The notes beneath the pieces were generated by a model that did no database searches, was not told the DNA's origin, and saw only the letters and a program-made list of their open reading frames with translations. DNA of 64,000 bases, from the NCBI GenBank assembly GCA_961205875.1, contig OY540811.1, positions 16,919,248 through 16,983,247 of the forward strand, written 5' to 3'. Made by a program: the position numbers and the translations under genes. Origin of the DNA: Sialis fuliginosa (taxonomy: Eukaryota; Arthropoda; Insecta; Megaloptera; Sialidae). This document shows, in pieces, positions 21,211-33,800 of the stretch. The stretch's first letter is position 1; every line of letters starts with the position of its first letter.

Positions 21211-23504
21211 GCATTTTGAAATAAAATAACGTTTTTATTCTCATTTTAGAAAAAATAAAATTTTGTATGTAAATAAAGAATGATAAAATAATTTTTTTTA
21301 TTGGCTTTTTTCAGTTAGTAAAATTTAACAGTATCGAGAAATAAATAAATGAAATGAAATACAAGTTTCTCTGTTTTATATACAACAGATAAACAATAGA
21401 CAAAAATTAATCTTACTTATTTCAAGCTTTAACTATACAATTATTTTCTCTAATTATCGGTATTTTTTTTCACACTGTAGATGCCAATTGTTTACCATTA
21501 GACTACTTCTTTGCATATAATGAATAGTACCTAATTATTATAGAATATTTTGTGAGTAGATAATTGTATACATTTCTTATATATTTAAATAATGATACAC
21601 AAATAAGTAATTACTATAATTATATAGTTGAAAAAGTTCCGAAAAATAGTTTAACATTTTTTAAATTATAAAAGCATGTTTTACTATATTGTTTTTATGT
21701 ATGTACTAGTAAAGTATCAGGTTGTTCATAAAATATGTAAAGATTTTCAAGAGATGGTTTGAAAATATGTCGTCCTTTTAACATAAAGTTACGATCTTAC
21801 GATGTTATATTATTATATTTATATTTATGTGTATAGTATGTAAGTGTGTACATATATACATAGGTATAAATGTAATTTCTGAAAAGTAACGTTTCAACGC
21901 ATTATTTAAAACAAACTTTTGCGCATATTCGTTGAGTTTTGTGACTACTTATTTATTGTTTAGTTTTGAATATTAAAAAAAAAAAATTTATGATGGAAAA
22001 ATCCAATTTTTTTTAATAGGTGTAGTGTAAGGTGTATTAGATATTATATTATGTATGTAAATGTACAACATAAATAAAAATCATAAATATTGCTTTACTT
22101 ACAATTAGTCATTTTTGAAAAGAAATTGTTATATCGTCTTGCGATGTTATTGAAACAATCAATATTAATAACTTATTACAACCTAACCTAACCAACTCGA
22201 GAAAATCGTCCTTCATATAAAAACATACAGGCAAACAAAATGTTCGAAACACATAATGCCTTTTTATGAACCGAAGATTAAAAATTAGAGGAGAAAATAC
22301 TAATTCATAAAAAGAAACATAAGATATATACTTAAGTTACAAGCAAATCTGAACTGATGAAAATTTTACTAGACCATTTAAGACAAGGAATGGAAACAAT
22401 TTTACATATTTATATTAATTATATTGGTTCTTTTTCAATTTCTACAAAAATTAAAATGACATTTTTGAAGCTAATTATTTGTCATTGATTTTTTCAGATT
22501 TTTAGAGCTAGTATTTTTTTTAATTATCTATAAAATATGATCAAGTTTTACTGATTAATACCTATATTTTGTTACTTCAGAATACCCCATATACTTTGGT
22601 TCAAAAAAGGTATTTTTTTCAATATTTTTACAATTATATCCGGGCTCCGGGAGTCAGGAAGTATGTTAAGTTAAAAGTTTTTTAACTTATAGCGGGTGTT
22701 CACAATAAAAACATTCGAAAATTAAGCTGCCTACAAAAAAAAACTTTTCGTATAAAAGTAATTCGATTTAGAAATTGATAAACGTTTTATTTTGAACACC
22801 TGGTATAGTTTTCGAGATATATTACTGTAACGGAGGGACGAACGGATTGACGTACAACAAAGTGAGATTAGTAGGATTTTATTCGTAGACCTACTGAACC
22901 CTAAAAAAGATTATCGTACCCATGTGCCTCCCTCTGGATCTACCACTGCATTTATATTTTGTTAGTTAAATTATATATCACGTGTACTCGAATTCGATTC
23001 TCGTTTCAGCTAATTCAACATAAAACCTACAATGATACTCCCACAGTCATGTATCATCTCTTCTAGTCCATGTCATTTGCAACATGTGTGTTACTGATTG
23101 CACTAGTTAATTAATCGTTATTTTGTTTAATTAAAATGTATAATAGATACTACGTATAAAAAAGCGGCTTTGTTTATAAATAATGAAATACATACCTATA
23201 ATGTAGTAAATTATTGTTTTAGTATTCCTCGTTTTGTAGTTTTTGATTATCATTTTCAGTTGATTGTAAAATTATTTTAATCGTTTTTTTTTATTTTGAA
23301 TAAACTTAGATAAGATTAGATTAAATGCTATTGGATCCGTGGGGATTTCTGAGCTTTATAGAGGGTATAGAGGTATAAAATCTCATTACTAAGAAGTAAT
23401 GGTAATCGATATCTACATAGCCTTAATATACAAATAAAGAACAATTAAAGGCATATGAACATAGGTATTTGTTGTAAGTAAACTCCCTACTGAAAAATAT
23501 TTTT
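21211..23504. other. Intergenic DNA, no gene recognised
   Basis: About 2.3 kb of A+T-rich sequence. Weak repeat-like stretches occur around 22620-22870 (CCGGGCTCCGGGAG, TTTTCGAGATATAT). A CCTAACCTAACC run lies at about 22185. No coding region is supported. Confidence 0.5.
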
Positions 23505-23625
23505 AACTATACTCTATTTCATTTAAGAATGCAGTGGTTGCCGTGGTTTTTGTCGGTAAAATGCATGATTCGTACCATCAAAACCTCGGCAACCACTGCA
23601 TTCTTAAATGAAATAGAGTATAGTT
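23505..23625. repeat. Hairpin with 39-bp perfect stem
   Basis: 23505-23543 and 23587-23625 are exact reverse complements (39 of 39), starting AACTATACTCTATTTCATTT. One mismatch and several more pairs follow towards a loop of about 43 nt. Weak pairing continues outward. The open frames on both strands here arise from the palindrome itself. It could be a MITE core, a recent inverted duplication or a small hairpin RNA. Confidence 0.85.
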
Positions 23626-23941
23626 TCAAAAATGTGGAAATACGTCTGAAAAATGCTTTACATAAAAATGGTGTTCTAGATTCCAAAAAGACACCGACAG
23701 TCAAAATTCCGCCTCTATAAAATTAATTTCCTAATATATTACTTTTATAACATTTAAATTTAGAAGCAATCATTTTTAATTTGCTTTATTGGACGAAACA
23801 CTGAAGAATATGCGCATTTATAATTAAATATACATAATTACTAATTTTAAAAATTAATTAGATACTATAGTTGTTATCGAAATGTAATACATTAAGACAG
23901 TAAATTATCAAAATTTGTTCCTTCTAGCTATCCCAAATGTG

Positions 23942-23977
23942 TATAAAATAATAGAGATTTTACAGAAAAGTATCAGT
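23942..23977 (+). promoter_or_regulatory. TATA box and initiator of Pro/Ile/Tyr-rich gene
   Basis: TATAAAATA at 23942-23950 and TCAGT at 23973-23977, about 31 nt apart, precede the ATG at 24020 by a 5' UTR of about 45 nt. Confidence 0.55.
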
Positions 23978-24019
23978 TAACTGTTCATCACGGAAAGCAC
24001 AGTACATTCAAGAATCAAA

Positions 24020-24602
24020 ATGTTCAAATTCGTAAGTACAAATTTATTTATATTATTGCCTACCAAATTAATTTACGTATTTAATATTAAAATAATGTCA
24101 TCTAAATGATTATTTACCTAGTTACATAATTTTATAATTGATTTTTGACAGCAATGTTTATCCTATCTATAGATTAAAGCAAAGTATAGTTTCAATTAAG
24201 CGTTAAATCTATAGACAAAAAGATATATGTTTGTATTTCATAAAGATCAATCAATTCTTTTTTTTTATAATTAGTAACATCATCATGTTATATTGCATAG
24301 TAATTAAATTCATCACCAAATCCCGAACTATAATATATTATAATTATTTTTAGTTTGTCCTGTTGGCTATTTTGGCAGCCGCCTACGCTGAACCGAAACC
24401 TCTGACAATCATCCCATTGATCCCGACTGTAAAAGACATCCCACTCAAAGACTACGTCAAGATCGAACCTAAAATCACCAAATTGGGTATGCCAGCTCCA
24501 TGGGTCCCATTAACTCTTCCCTACTCACTACCTGTGCAATACCCATCATACATCTACGGAGGTTTTCCTTACTCCTACGGAAACATTAAGTATACATTAT
24601 AA
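24020..24602 (+). CDS. Small secreted Pro/Ile/Lys/Tyr-rich protein (2 exons)
   Basis: CDS is join(24020..24031, 24354..24602), 86 aa. Exon 1 encodes Met-Phe-Lys-Phe and ends at GTAAGT. Exon 2 follows TAATTATTTTTAG in phase 0 with FVLLAILAAAYA, completing a signal peptide cleaved before Glu-Pro-Lys. The mature part has repeated Pro/Ile/Lys motifs (IIPLIPTVKDIPLKDYVKI), then a Pro/Leu/Tyr segment and the end YGGFPYSYGN. It has no cysteine and no recognised domain. It keeps the cluster's exon layout and a Tyr/Gly-rich tail but is otherwise diverged, with more charged residues. A poly(A) signal is at 24669. Function is unknown; extracellular. Confidence 0.85.
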
Positions 24603-24668
24603 AGTGATTTGGTTGCTTATTTTGATGTATATCCATGAAAATCACCTGCTGTAGTTTTTAGTTTAATT

Positions 24669-24674
24669 AATAAA
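24669..24674 (+). terminator. Poly(A) signal of Pro/Ile/Tyr-rich gene
   Basis: AATAAAGCATTTT 66 nt after the stop, the same context as in the Tyr-rich paralogues. Confidence 0.6.
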
Positions 24675-26288
24675 GCATTTTAAAAATAATTTATGATTTT
24701 ATTTATATTTTTTTCATGTTTTTTCGTATCTTACCAGACTAATAATAATTATATTGTATTGGTACAAGAAATTGCCCGTAAGCATATACTCTGTCTAGCT
24801 AGTTGTCGAATTGTGTTATTAAAACAGCTTTTCTTAAATCTATATAAATTATAATACAAATGTCAATCGCATTAAGACTGGAATTTGATATTGCTTGAGT
24901 GCAATTTCTTTAAATTGCCATGCAGTCATGAAATTTTTATATAGAAACTAAATTTACAGTATGATTAACAATAAACCGCGCCTTTTTTAAATTTACTAAT
25001 TTCGGTATTAGAATAGTTCATTTTTATTATAGTTTTAACAAATTATATAACGATAGACATATTAGCGTGAAGACATTAGAAATGATATTCAAAAATCTAG
25101 TCACAACATTAATCGAATTATCAGGCAATTTTTTCGAAAAGGTTTTACTTCGAGATCCGATTTCATGGGTTTTTGTCGTACGATGATAGGATTGAATATT
25201 TTTTATTGCATTTAACAAGACCGAATACAACTGTCTGAATAATAATTGACCTGTTTAAATTGGATGTACCTATACATATTTTATCTCCTATTTTTAAAAT
25301 AAACATTATTTCGTCAAACCGTAGCTCATAATATAAGAGTTTCAACAGCGTCGTCATTTTAGCCAAACCGGCAGTGACGCGATTTATTCAAAAATTATAA
25401 TATGAAGTATATTTATTGATATATTGATTGATATAATTATAATCAACCAGAAATCGATTAAGGCTGTCAGAACTCTTACAATGAGTATCTCTAGTTAAAT
25501 ACAACAAAAATATGTATATTAAGTGTCATCAAACGTATGTGTTATAAAATATACTATGTAATGAGTTTTATTTCAGATTTCTAAATAAAGTTGAATTTAA
25601 CAAAATGCTTTGTTCTTATTTCCTATATTTTCCAGATTATTATCATATGCTTATTAAAATCATTTTCCATTATGACATCAATGTAACAATATTGTAATCA
25701 CATTGTTATTGGAATCTATATTTAATTGCACTCAGACATATGTACGTGAATAGATAACACAAAGCCGGATAAAGCGGTTTTGCGTTAATTAGTGTTGTAT
25801 AAGATACAATGCATATTTGTGGAGGGTTTTTATCATTCTAGTCTGTTTTCAAGGTTAAGCTCTTTGTTGGGTGTGGCTACATCATGTTATTCGGTGATAC
25901 ATATGCATGTATTTCATATGTGTATACATAATTTAATAGAATTGATTAATAATAATAGAATGAGTTATTTTTAGTAAAGATAGAACACCTGTTTCGATTG
26001 TCTCATCACTTTATTTAGGTGGTTTTTAAACTTGAAACTTCTAGAACATACACAATCTTTTCTTTAAATGGATCAATCATTTTTCTTAAATATATTTTTT
26101 TCGTAAAAAACCACCATTTTTTTAGTAGCCATAGCTGAACAATTTGGAAAAGTTCCACTGTATTTAGTTTTTTATATTTAAAAATTAACCATTTAGTTTT
26201 CTAAATGTAAAATAGATTTCTTCTACTTTAAGTATTGGTTTTTAACATACAATATATATGGAAAACGGGGGACATGATGAAGTTATTA
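24675..26288. other. Intergenic DNA, no gene recognised
   Basis: A+T-rich. A TTTCAG acceptor followed at once by Ile-Ser-Lys-stop and AATAAAG near 25575 resembles the end of a last exon, but no matching upstream exon was found. Confidence 0.45.
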
Positions 26289-26586
26289 ATTAAATTGTCA
26301 TAAAAACACAACACTTTAAAAACATATCCCAATAAATTGCTTGGTTTTGCCAAATCGTTCTTAAATGAATTATGTCATATTTTATACACTCCTGAAATAT
26401 AAAAATGGGACAATAACAAAACATATTGATTTTTTAATAATTACATATATTTACATCTCAAATAGCCCGTCACAAACAAAACAAAGATCAGAATTTTGTG
26501 TATAAAGGGTTCAAAAGGTAAAAGGTGTTAGATGAAGAATTTAGAGAAATGGTCGTTGGTCATCGCTTGAGGTTGTCATCGCTTTA

Positions 26587-27193
26587 CTAATATCCATAAA
26601 TGGAACGGGCGTATGGGTAGGCTCCATATGAGTATGCTCCATAAGCGCCTCCGTAGGTCCTGCCATATGGGTAAGCTCCATATCCGGAGTAGGCGAACTG
26701 GCCAGCGGCAACAGCCACCAAGGCGACGAGTACAAGCATGAACTAGAAAATAAAATATCCGTGAATTAACCTTATTTCGATGGATTATATTCCAAGAAAT
26801 CATAGATTTTTTTATTAGAAGTTTGACATCTTCAGGATTATTTAAAATGCAATTTATTAAAAGAAAAGAAAAATTCTTCTTTATACTTGGGAATAATTAA
26901 TAACATAAATGCATGTATTTTTACATTTCATATGTGTATATGTATATGGTAAAAGTTTTATACAAATTATTTAAAAAAAATGAGATTTGGTTATTAAATT
27001 TTATTTTCTGCTTCTTGATAACCAGGCAGAAATTTAAAACAAATGACAAATTTAAAATTCACAACTTTCACCCATTAACCCAGATAGATTGAAAAATCGC
27101 TGAAATTTTAAACCAAACAACAACAATAGCAAACCGATTATTAACAACAAACAAATTATTAAATATAATAAATAAACTTACCAATTTGAACAT
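26587..27193 (-). CDS. Small secreted Gly/Tyr/Ala-rich protein, copy 1
   Basis: CDS is complement(join(26587..26742, 27182..27193)), 55 aa. Exon 1 encodes Met-Phe-Lys-Leu and ends at GTAAG. Exon 2 follows TATTTTCTAG with FMLVLVALVAVAAG, completing the signal peptide. The mature chain of about 37 residues starts QFAYSGYGAYPYGRTYGG and is built of Gly-Ala-Tyr and Tyr-Gly units with two Arg. It has no cysteine. Compared with the copy at 30061 it lacks one codon and has TAG where that copy has a Tyr codon, so it ends in IYGY and not LYGGYY. Gly-Tyr-rich short peptides of this kind are common in insect cuticle and secretions; the role is inferred. Confidence 0.85.
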
Positions 27194-27232
27194 TTTGAAG
27201 GTTTGGAGTGTTAACTTGCTGCAGAAGTAACT

Positions 27233-27266
27233 ATATTTTATTTTGATTTTACCACCCTATTTATAT
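27233..27266 (-). promoter_or_regulatory. TATAAATAGGGTG core promoter, Gly/Tyr copy 1
   Basis: Minus-strand ATATAAATAGGGTGGT (TATA about 27259-27266), 66-73 nt upstream of the ATG at 27193. It matches the TATAAATAGGGTG of the rightward Tyr-rich genes. Confidence 0.65.
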
Positions 27267-27413
27267 GATCGACTTGATCCTTCCTCTCAATAACAATAAC
27301 ACTACGACGGGTTTTTTATCCTGCCCCAATAAAATATGACAAGTTTTTTACGATGATCCCACATACGGAAGTATATGCTAGTATTTGTGCATATAGATAA
27401 TTTTCCATTGTCA

Positions 27414-29764
27414 TGGATGTTGCCACTGTTCTTGTCAGGGCAGTATCAAACAAACATTATGAATGAGATGATTAAAATAAATTTTCTATTATTATGTTTT
27501 GTTGTTTTATTTATCTGTTGAAATAAACTGCTAAAATTCATAGACAACATAATATATATACCCATTAGATTATAGACATAGAGACATGGACTGTGCATTC
27601 TGTATATATTACCGTAATGTGTTCAATTTGGTTCACATAACATAACATAAGTGAAGGTAGAGATATAACACAACATACATTCTATCTTTTTCTACATTCA
27701 TGTTGAACCAATTATCCAACTCATACTCTATTTCTTTCTTTTATGACGACTCGGAAATTAGACAACTTCATTAGAACCCTGGCTTATCTATCTCAGTATT
27801 TCTTAACTTGTTTGATTTTATCACAGAAACCTGGTGTTATTTCTTCTCAAAATTGTTGGGTCAATCTGACCCAACATTCACGTTAACGTGAATTTTTTAC
27901 AACATTGTCGGCTCATTAAAAAAAATTATCAGATCCGAAGTATAAATTTAATTCAATATTCAAACCTTCCACTACGTTTTTTTTTAAATCATACAGACAA
28001 TATTTTGTAAATATTGTTTTGATTAAGATAATGTTACGTTTTCATAATTTTTATGTTGTATACATTAATGTAATGTATGCATGTTGTATCACTAATCTTA
28101 AAAATAAAAATAATAAAAATTAGGGTATATTATGTGATTTATTTTAGACTGAGAATTCAATGACATGTTTTACTTAATCATAAAATAATTACGTAATTAA
28201 AGAGTGTTTTAAATAGCCCCTAATGACTAATGGGTCAATTTAATTCATCGTTTTCACTGACATCATGATTTTTCACGTTTCCACTACCTGGATAATTTAA
28301 CTCAAGTGGTTATACATAAAAATAGGTCATACAAAATAAATAAATATAATAACATACCTACCAGTTTTTGTACCATGTTATCAGATTTGATATTTAGATA
28401 CAGCTGGTCGGCCTCAAGATAAAGAGTTGCAATAATTTGTTCCTTATAATAATTTATTGACATTATTAATTATTATTACAGTCTACAAATTCAATTATGT
28501 TATTCAAATTTTTTCAATACTTTTTGTGTTAAATATCATGTTGCAGTTACTAAATAGGTTATATAAATAAAATGATTTATTTTGGTAAATTTGTTTCGAA
28601 ATAAGTCGCATTTGTTATATATTTTTTATTTATTTTGGTATTCTGGTTTCACAAATGAAGAATATCCTTATTATAATATCTTCTCGTAATAAATAGTTTT
28701 AATAATTGAATGTCACACATTTTCAGAACCTAGTGCAGAAGACAAGAATCACTAAAATAAATTTTTAGTACCTGAATATACATTTTATTATTTAAAAAGT
28801 AAACTTTTCTCTGCTTTCTCGCAACAATAAGTAAACCATTAAAATATATAAATAGATTAACAATACCTAATATTGAAAACTGAAAGTTTTTTTATTCTTT
28901 CGTTTATTGTTATTTTACAAATGAAATATATTTTTTCTAAGAATCGAGAATACAAAATATCCATGTTAATAAAATAGCTATTTTTTAACATTTTTAAACT
29001 CATTTAAATAAACGTTTACGGTTATTTTATCTTTAGTATTTCTTGCATGCATGTATAATTTGTATCACTTCAAATAAAACATTATATTATAGGTAATACT
29101 TTATTTTCATATATTATATACAAGTACAGAGAAGTACTCAATATGAATTTATACAAAAGAAAAGTATCTATACATTTATTAAACAAACAAACCATATAAA
29201 CAACTATACTATTAAGATAAATAATAGATTTTAAATAATATACCTCATAACACATGTTTTAAGTGCTTAATGACAAAAAAATCTATTGTACATTCATTTT
29301 ATATTATAATAAAAATCATAAAGATTTATATTTTTTTGTAAAAAGAAATTTTAATTTAAATAAACTTCAAAAAAAAATTTAGAGACTAGTGTCCGGCATT
29401 ATCAACCAATGTTCCTTTAAAGTAAATTTGGTGTATTACCAACATGATTTAAATCAATATTTAGGCTCTTAATGAAAAATGTGCATAATATGCGTTGTAA
29501 AAATATAGTGTAGAAAATTAAAAATTCTTTTAACTAAATGAATTGTGCTTCGTTCTGTTGATAATACGACAGTTGGTTAAACGAGCATTTAGTTAAACTT
29601 GTAAACTGTAATACTCGACATGAATTTATATTAAAGTATTTAATTATTTATTTTTATACGCATAAGTACGTAATACATTATATTGTAGACACGTGTTTTA
29701 TATACGAGTATTTTCAATTATATGAATTATCGTTAATTACAATCACTGAATTAATATTATTGAT
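27414..29764. other. Intergenic DNA between the duplicated Gly/Tyr genes
   Basis: About 2.35 kb, A+T-rich, without a recognised gene or structured repeat. Confidence 0.5.
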
Positions 29765-30060
29765 ATTAAATTGTCATAAAAATCACAACACTTTAAAAAT
29801 ATATTCCAATAAATTGCTTGGTTTTGCCAAATCGTTCTTAAATAAATTATATCATATTTTGTACACTCCTGAAATATAAAAAAGGAACAATAACAAAACA
29901 TATTGATTTTTTAATAATTACATATATTTACATCTAAAATAGCCCGTCACAAACAAAACAAAGATCTGAATTTTGTGTATAAAGGGTTCAAAAGGTAAAA
30001 GGTGTAAGAAGAAGAATTTAGAGAAATGGTCGTTGGTCATCGCTTGAGGTTGTCATCGCT

Positions 30061-30655
30061 TTAGTAGTATCCGCCGTAAAGGGAACGGGCGTATGGGTAG
30101 GCTCCATATGAGTATGCTCCATAAGCGCCTCCGTAGGTCCTGCCATATGGGTAAGCTCCATAGCCGGAGTAGGCGAACTGGCCAGCGGCAACAGCCACCA
30201 AGGCGACGAGTACAAGCATGAACTAGAAAATAAAATATCCGTGAATTAACCTTATTTCGATGGATTATATTCCAAGAAATCACAGATTTTTTTATTAGAA
30301 GTTTGACATCTTCAGGATTATTTAAAATGCAATTTATTAAAAGAAAAATTCTTCTTTATACTTGGGAATAATTAATATCATAAATGCATGTATTTTTACA
30401 TTTCATATATATAGTAAAAAAAATTTATACAAATTATTTAAAAAAATGAGATTTGGTTATTAAATTTTATTTTCTGCTTCTTGATAACCAGGCAGGAATT
30501 TAAAACAAATGACAAATTTAAAATTCACAACTTTTACCCATTTACCCAGATAGATTCAAAAATCGCTGAAATTTTAAACCAAACAACAACAATAGCAAAC
30601 CGATTATTAACAACAAACAAATTATTAAATATAATAAACTTACCAATTTGAACAT
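30061..30655 (-). CDS. Small secreted Gly/Tyr/Ala-rich protein, copy 2
   Basis: CDS is complement(join(30061..30222, 30644..30655)), 57 aa. It has the same signal peptide and mature chain as the copy at 26587 up to the last residues, where it reads RSLYGGYY before TAA. The longer end and the Gly-Gly-Tyr-Tyr pattern resemble other family members, so this is probably the ancestral form and the 26587 copy the shortened one. Splice sites and the 5' region are conserved between the two copies, suggesting both are expressed. Confidence 0.85.
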
Positions 30656-30689
30656 TTTGAAGGTTTGGAGTGTTAACTTGCTGCAGAAG

Positions 30690-30728
30690 TAACTATACTT
30701 TATTTTGGTTTTAGCACCCTATTTATAT
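30690..30728 (-). promoter_or_regulatory. TATAAATAGGGTG core promoter, Gly/Tyr copy 2
   Basis: Minus-strand ATATAAATAGGGTGCT (TATA 30721-30728), the same position relative to the ATG as in copy 1. Confidence 0.65.
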
Positions 30729-30875
30729 GATCGACTTGATCCTGCCTCTCAATAACAATAACACTACGACGGGTTTTTTATCCTGCCCCAATAAAATATG
30801 ACAAGTTTTTTACGATGATCCCACATACGGAAGTATATGCTAGTATTTATGCATATAGATCATTTTCCATTGTCA

Positions 30876-33800
30876 CCTTTCGAAACGCTAATGCAAATTA
30901 TGTATTTATGGTCTAATTGTATGTATACTGCACAGAGGTGACTTAACAATATTTTCCTCTCAGGGAGCTTATTTGACTAACTCAGACGCCAATAGGCTTA
31001 AGTATATATTATATCGAATAGTACATTAGTAAACTCTTATATTTATTATAAGAAAACAAACAAAATCTTCTATTTTTACTAATCTTCCATTTAACTGTAT
31101 GTTAATTCATAGATTTCATGGATTCTTAAAGCACCATATGTTACTTAGCATTTACATTGTTGGCGGTTTTTAAAGCTATTTTTTACAAACAAATCATTAA
31201 CAAAAATGGCATTGTCCATTATGGCGTAATAAAATAAATATATAAAATACTTGTTGATCAATTCTGAATAAAGAAATGAGTTTTCTTATATCCACTAAAG
31301 GAATATTTACAAATATTTCTATTACATATTAAAAAAAAAATTCACAATGTTTCTCCTTGTTACACGTTGTTACTTGTTTCCAATATATAATGTGTTCCAA
31401 CAACAAAGTAAAACTACAACAACCAGAACTAAAACAAAATTTTTTATTAAGCAACATTAACCAACAAAAAATTATTCATAGCGTTTCTGGGGATCTCCGC
31501 CTTTACCAGAATATAAATATACAAAATCTAATCTCTTTTCAAATTAAATTTCTATTCATATGACAAACATTTATATTTTCTGGCTATATCGAGCTACGAG
31601 AAAAATTCTTAAAATAAATATCATTAAGTAACATTTTTTTTAAATCATATCAGCAAAATATGAAAGTGCAACGCCAATCCTGAACCGCTTTAAATGTCAA
31701 ATGTATCGTTTATCCAATATCACTGGTTGAACTTGGGGATTTATCGGGTGGATCGAAAGCAATTTAATCAAACCAGAAGGCTAATCAGTTTGGTCAAAAC
31801 AAACAAATCTAAATTAGGTTAATGTGTGTTTTATCTATATTATTGTTGAAAATGTTAAAGGAAAAGTGTTTTCCTATATAATTATTATTACATACTTTTT
31901 TTCGTTTTTATAACTCAAACATTTATAATTTTTGTATATATTAATCATAATATTTATTTGTTTTGTGTTTATTAGCATAACTAATAAGTCATTAATACAT
32001 TTACACTAAGCAATATTAACTAATTTATTATTGTATTTTTTTTACTAAGCCTTCTACAAATTACAAAACACTGTTTTACATCTTGTATTTTCAACTACTA
32101 TTACATGATTTACATGTATTTTAGTGTGGAGGTAAAGAGCAATAAATTTTCTTTAAAAAATAATTTCATTTTCATTTTGCTGAATACTTCAACCACCTGT
32201 AAGTATAACACACTATTTAATTACTGTTAGAGGAGCTCGGTTGTCAAAACAAATAATAATAACAATGATTTTATTAACATACTATTTGGTTTACAATTAT
32301 TAAAGTATTTTAACAAAAAAGGAGATAATTTATCTGCTAATAATATGTAAAAACGTTTGTTTCTATTATTTAAGTATATATTGGTTTATCAGAAATAAAC
32401 TAGTTAACTTTAAAAATGACTAATTTAGCTAATAAAATAATATTATATTATAATATATCAATATTAAAATACTGGAATTTTACATATAGAAAACTAGAAA
32501 TGCTTCAAAATATATCTACTCACGTCATGCTAAAAATAACATTCAAATTACTATAAATAAATTTACTCGTAATAATTGAAATTCCGGTATGATTTCAATA
32601 TTAAACAAATATATTTAAATTATTTTTTTTGCACTCTGCAATACAGTTATATAATATATATGTACACATATATTATACATGTATGAAAAATGTAAATATG
32701 TACAAATATGTTATTAAATAATTTTTTTTAAATTGCCTTAATATTAATTTAGAAGTATATTTTTAGATTGTTCCAAAAATTAAAAAAAATATATATCAAG
32801 GATTTGACACATGTAAAGATCGATATTTATGTAACTGTCAGTGACATATATTTATTTATAAATAATTAATAAAGTGTTAGATTGAGATATTGATACCAGC
32901 TTCAATATGGCGTATCTGGTTGATCAAAAAAATTGGACCATTAGAAATTGTGTTTTTTATATTTTATTAATACCTAAAAATATTCCGGAAACTTTTTGAG
33001 TACCATAAAAATAACAATTAAAATAACTACATAAATAGAATTACGTATTGAATTAATAATGCTAACATCTTAAAATAATATTATGTTTAGTATTTTTACA
33101 TTCTGAAAGTTACATACTAAAAGCTACGGAGAAAATATTAAAAAATAATATCCTGAACAGTAGAAAGCGTTTGGTTAGTTTTTGGTCTAGACTCTAGAGC
33201 AATTTTTTTGTAAAACCGGACATCGAGCATAACATTAAAAGTTATATAACTTATATGATTAAGTTACTTTGTCCTCTGAAATAATCAAATATCATTACCT
33301 TTTTGGTATTTACGTATTATATTACCGCAGTTGTATGTTTATTTTGAATACGCAGTAATCAATTTCAATTATGAATAATAATTTTCATATTCTATAGAAT
33401 TTAAAGTACATAATTTAATTTAATTACTTATTCTTTTAAAAGTAAAGTAGGTACTTATTCTCCAAATAATGACGAGCTACATATGTATATTAATTGGCAG
33501 ATTACTTCAATTTTCTTTGGGTTATTTATAAGCTTTATTATATTAATTTGTATGTAGAAAGAAGCAGACATAATAGAATATACATAATTTTGTATAAATT
33601 AATCTTATTTCTATGGAAGAATCATTATACTTATATTCCACAACATAAATTTTCCATTTATTGAAATTAAAATACATTTAAAAATATATCACATTCCAAA
33701 AACTGCGGTTCTTGTACCAGAAAGTTACATAATCCATTTTTTATTTGATATTTCTATTATAAATATATAGTGGAAAAAATGAAGCCACTTTGAGTATAAA

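Larger units (their letters stand above)
26289..27413 (-). repeat. Whole-gene tandem duplication, distal copy
   Basis: About 1.12 kb covering promoter, both exons, intron and 3' flank is nearly identical to 29765-30875 in the same orientation. Both copies end at CATTTTCCATTGTCA-like sequence and then diverge at once. About 2.35 kb of unrelated sequence separates them. Confidence 0.9.
29765..30875 (-). repeat. Whole-gene tandem duplication, proximal copy
   Basis: Partner of 26289-27413. Differences are scattered single bases plus small indels, such as a shortened A/T stretch in the intron near 30400 and a shorter AAATATAATAAA run before exon 1. Confidence 0.9.

Noticed and set aside
25560-25620. 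TTTCAG followed by three codons, stop and AATAAAG, possible last exon
   Set aside because: No upstream exon or donor could be paired with it, and the match is too short to support a gene.
26541-26803. Other minus-strand frames across the Gly/Tyr genes (also 30018-30283)
   Set aside because: They are in the wrong frame relative to the spliced Met-Phe-Lys-Leu exon and lack a signal peptide. The Gly/Tyr frame is shared by both copies.
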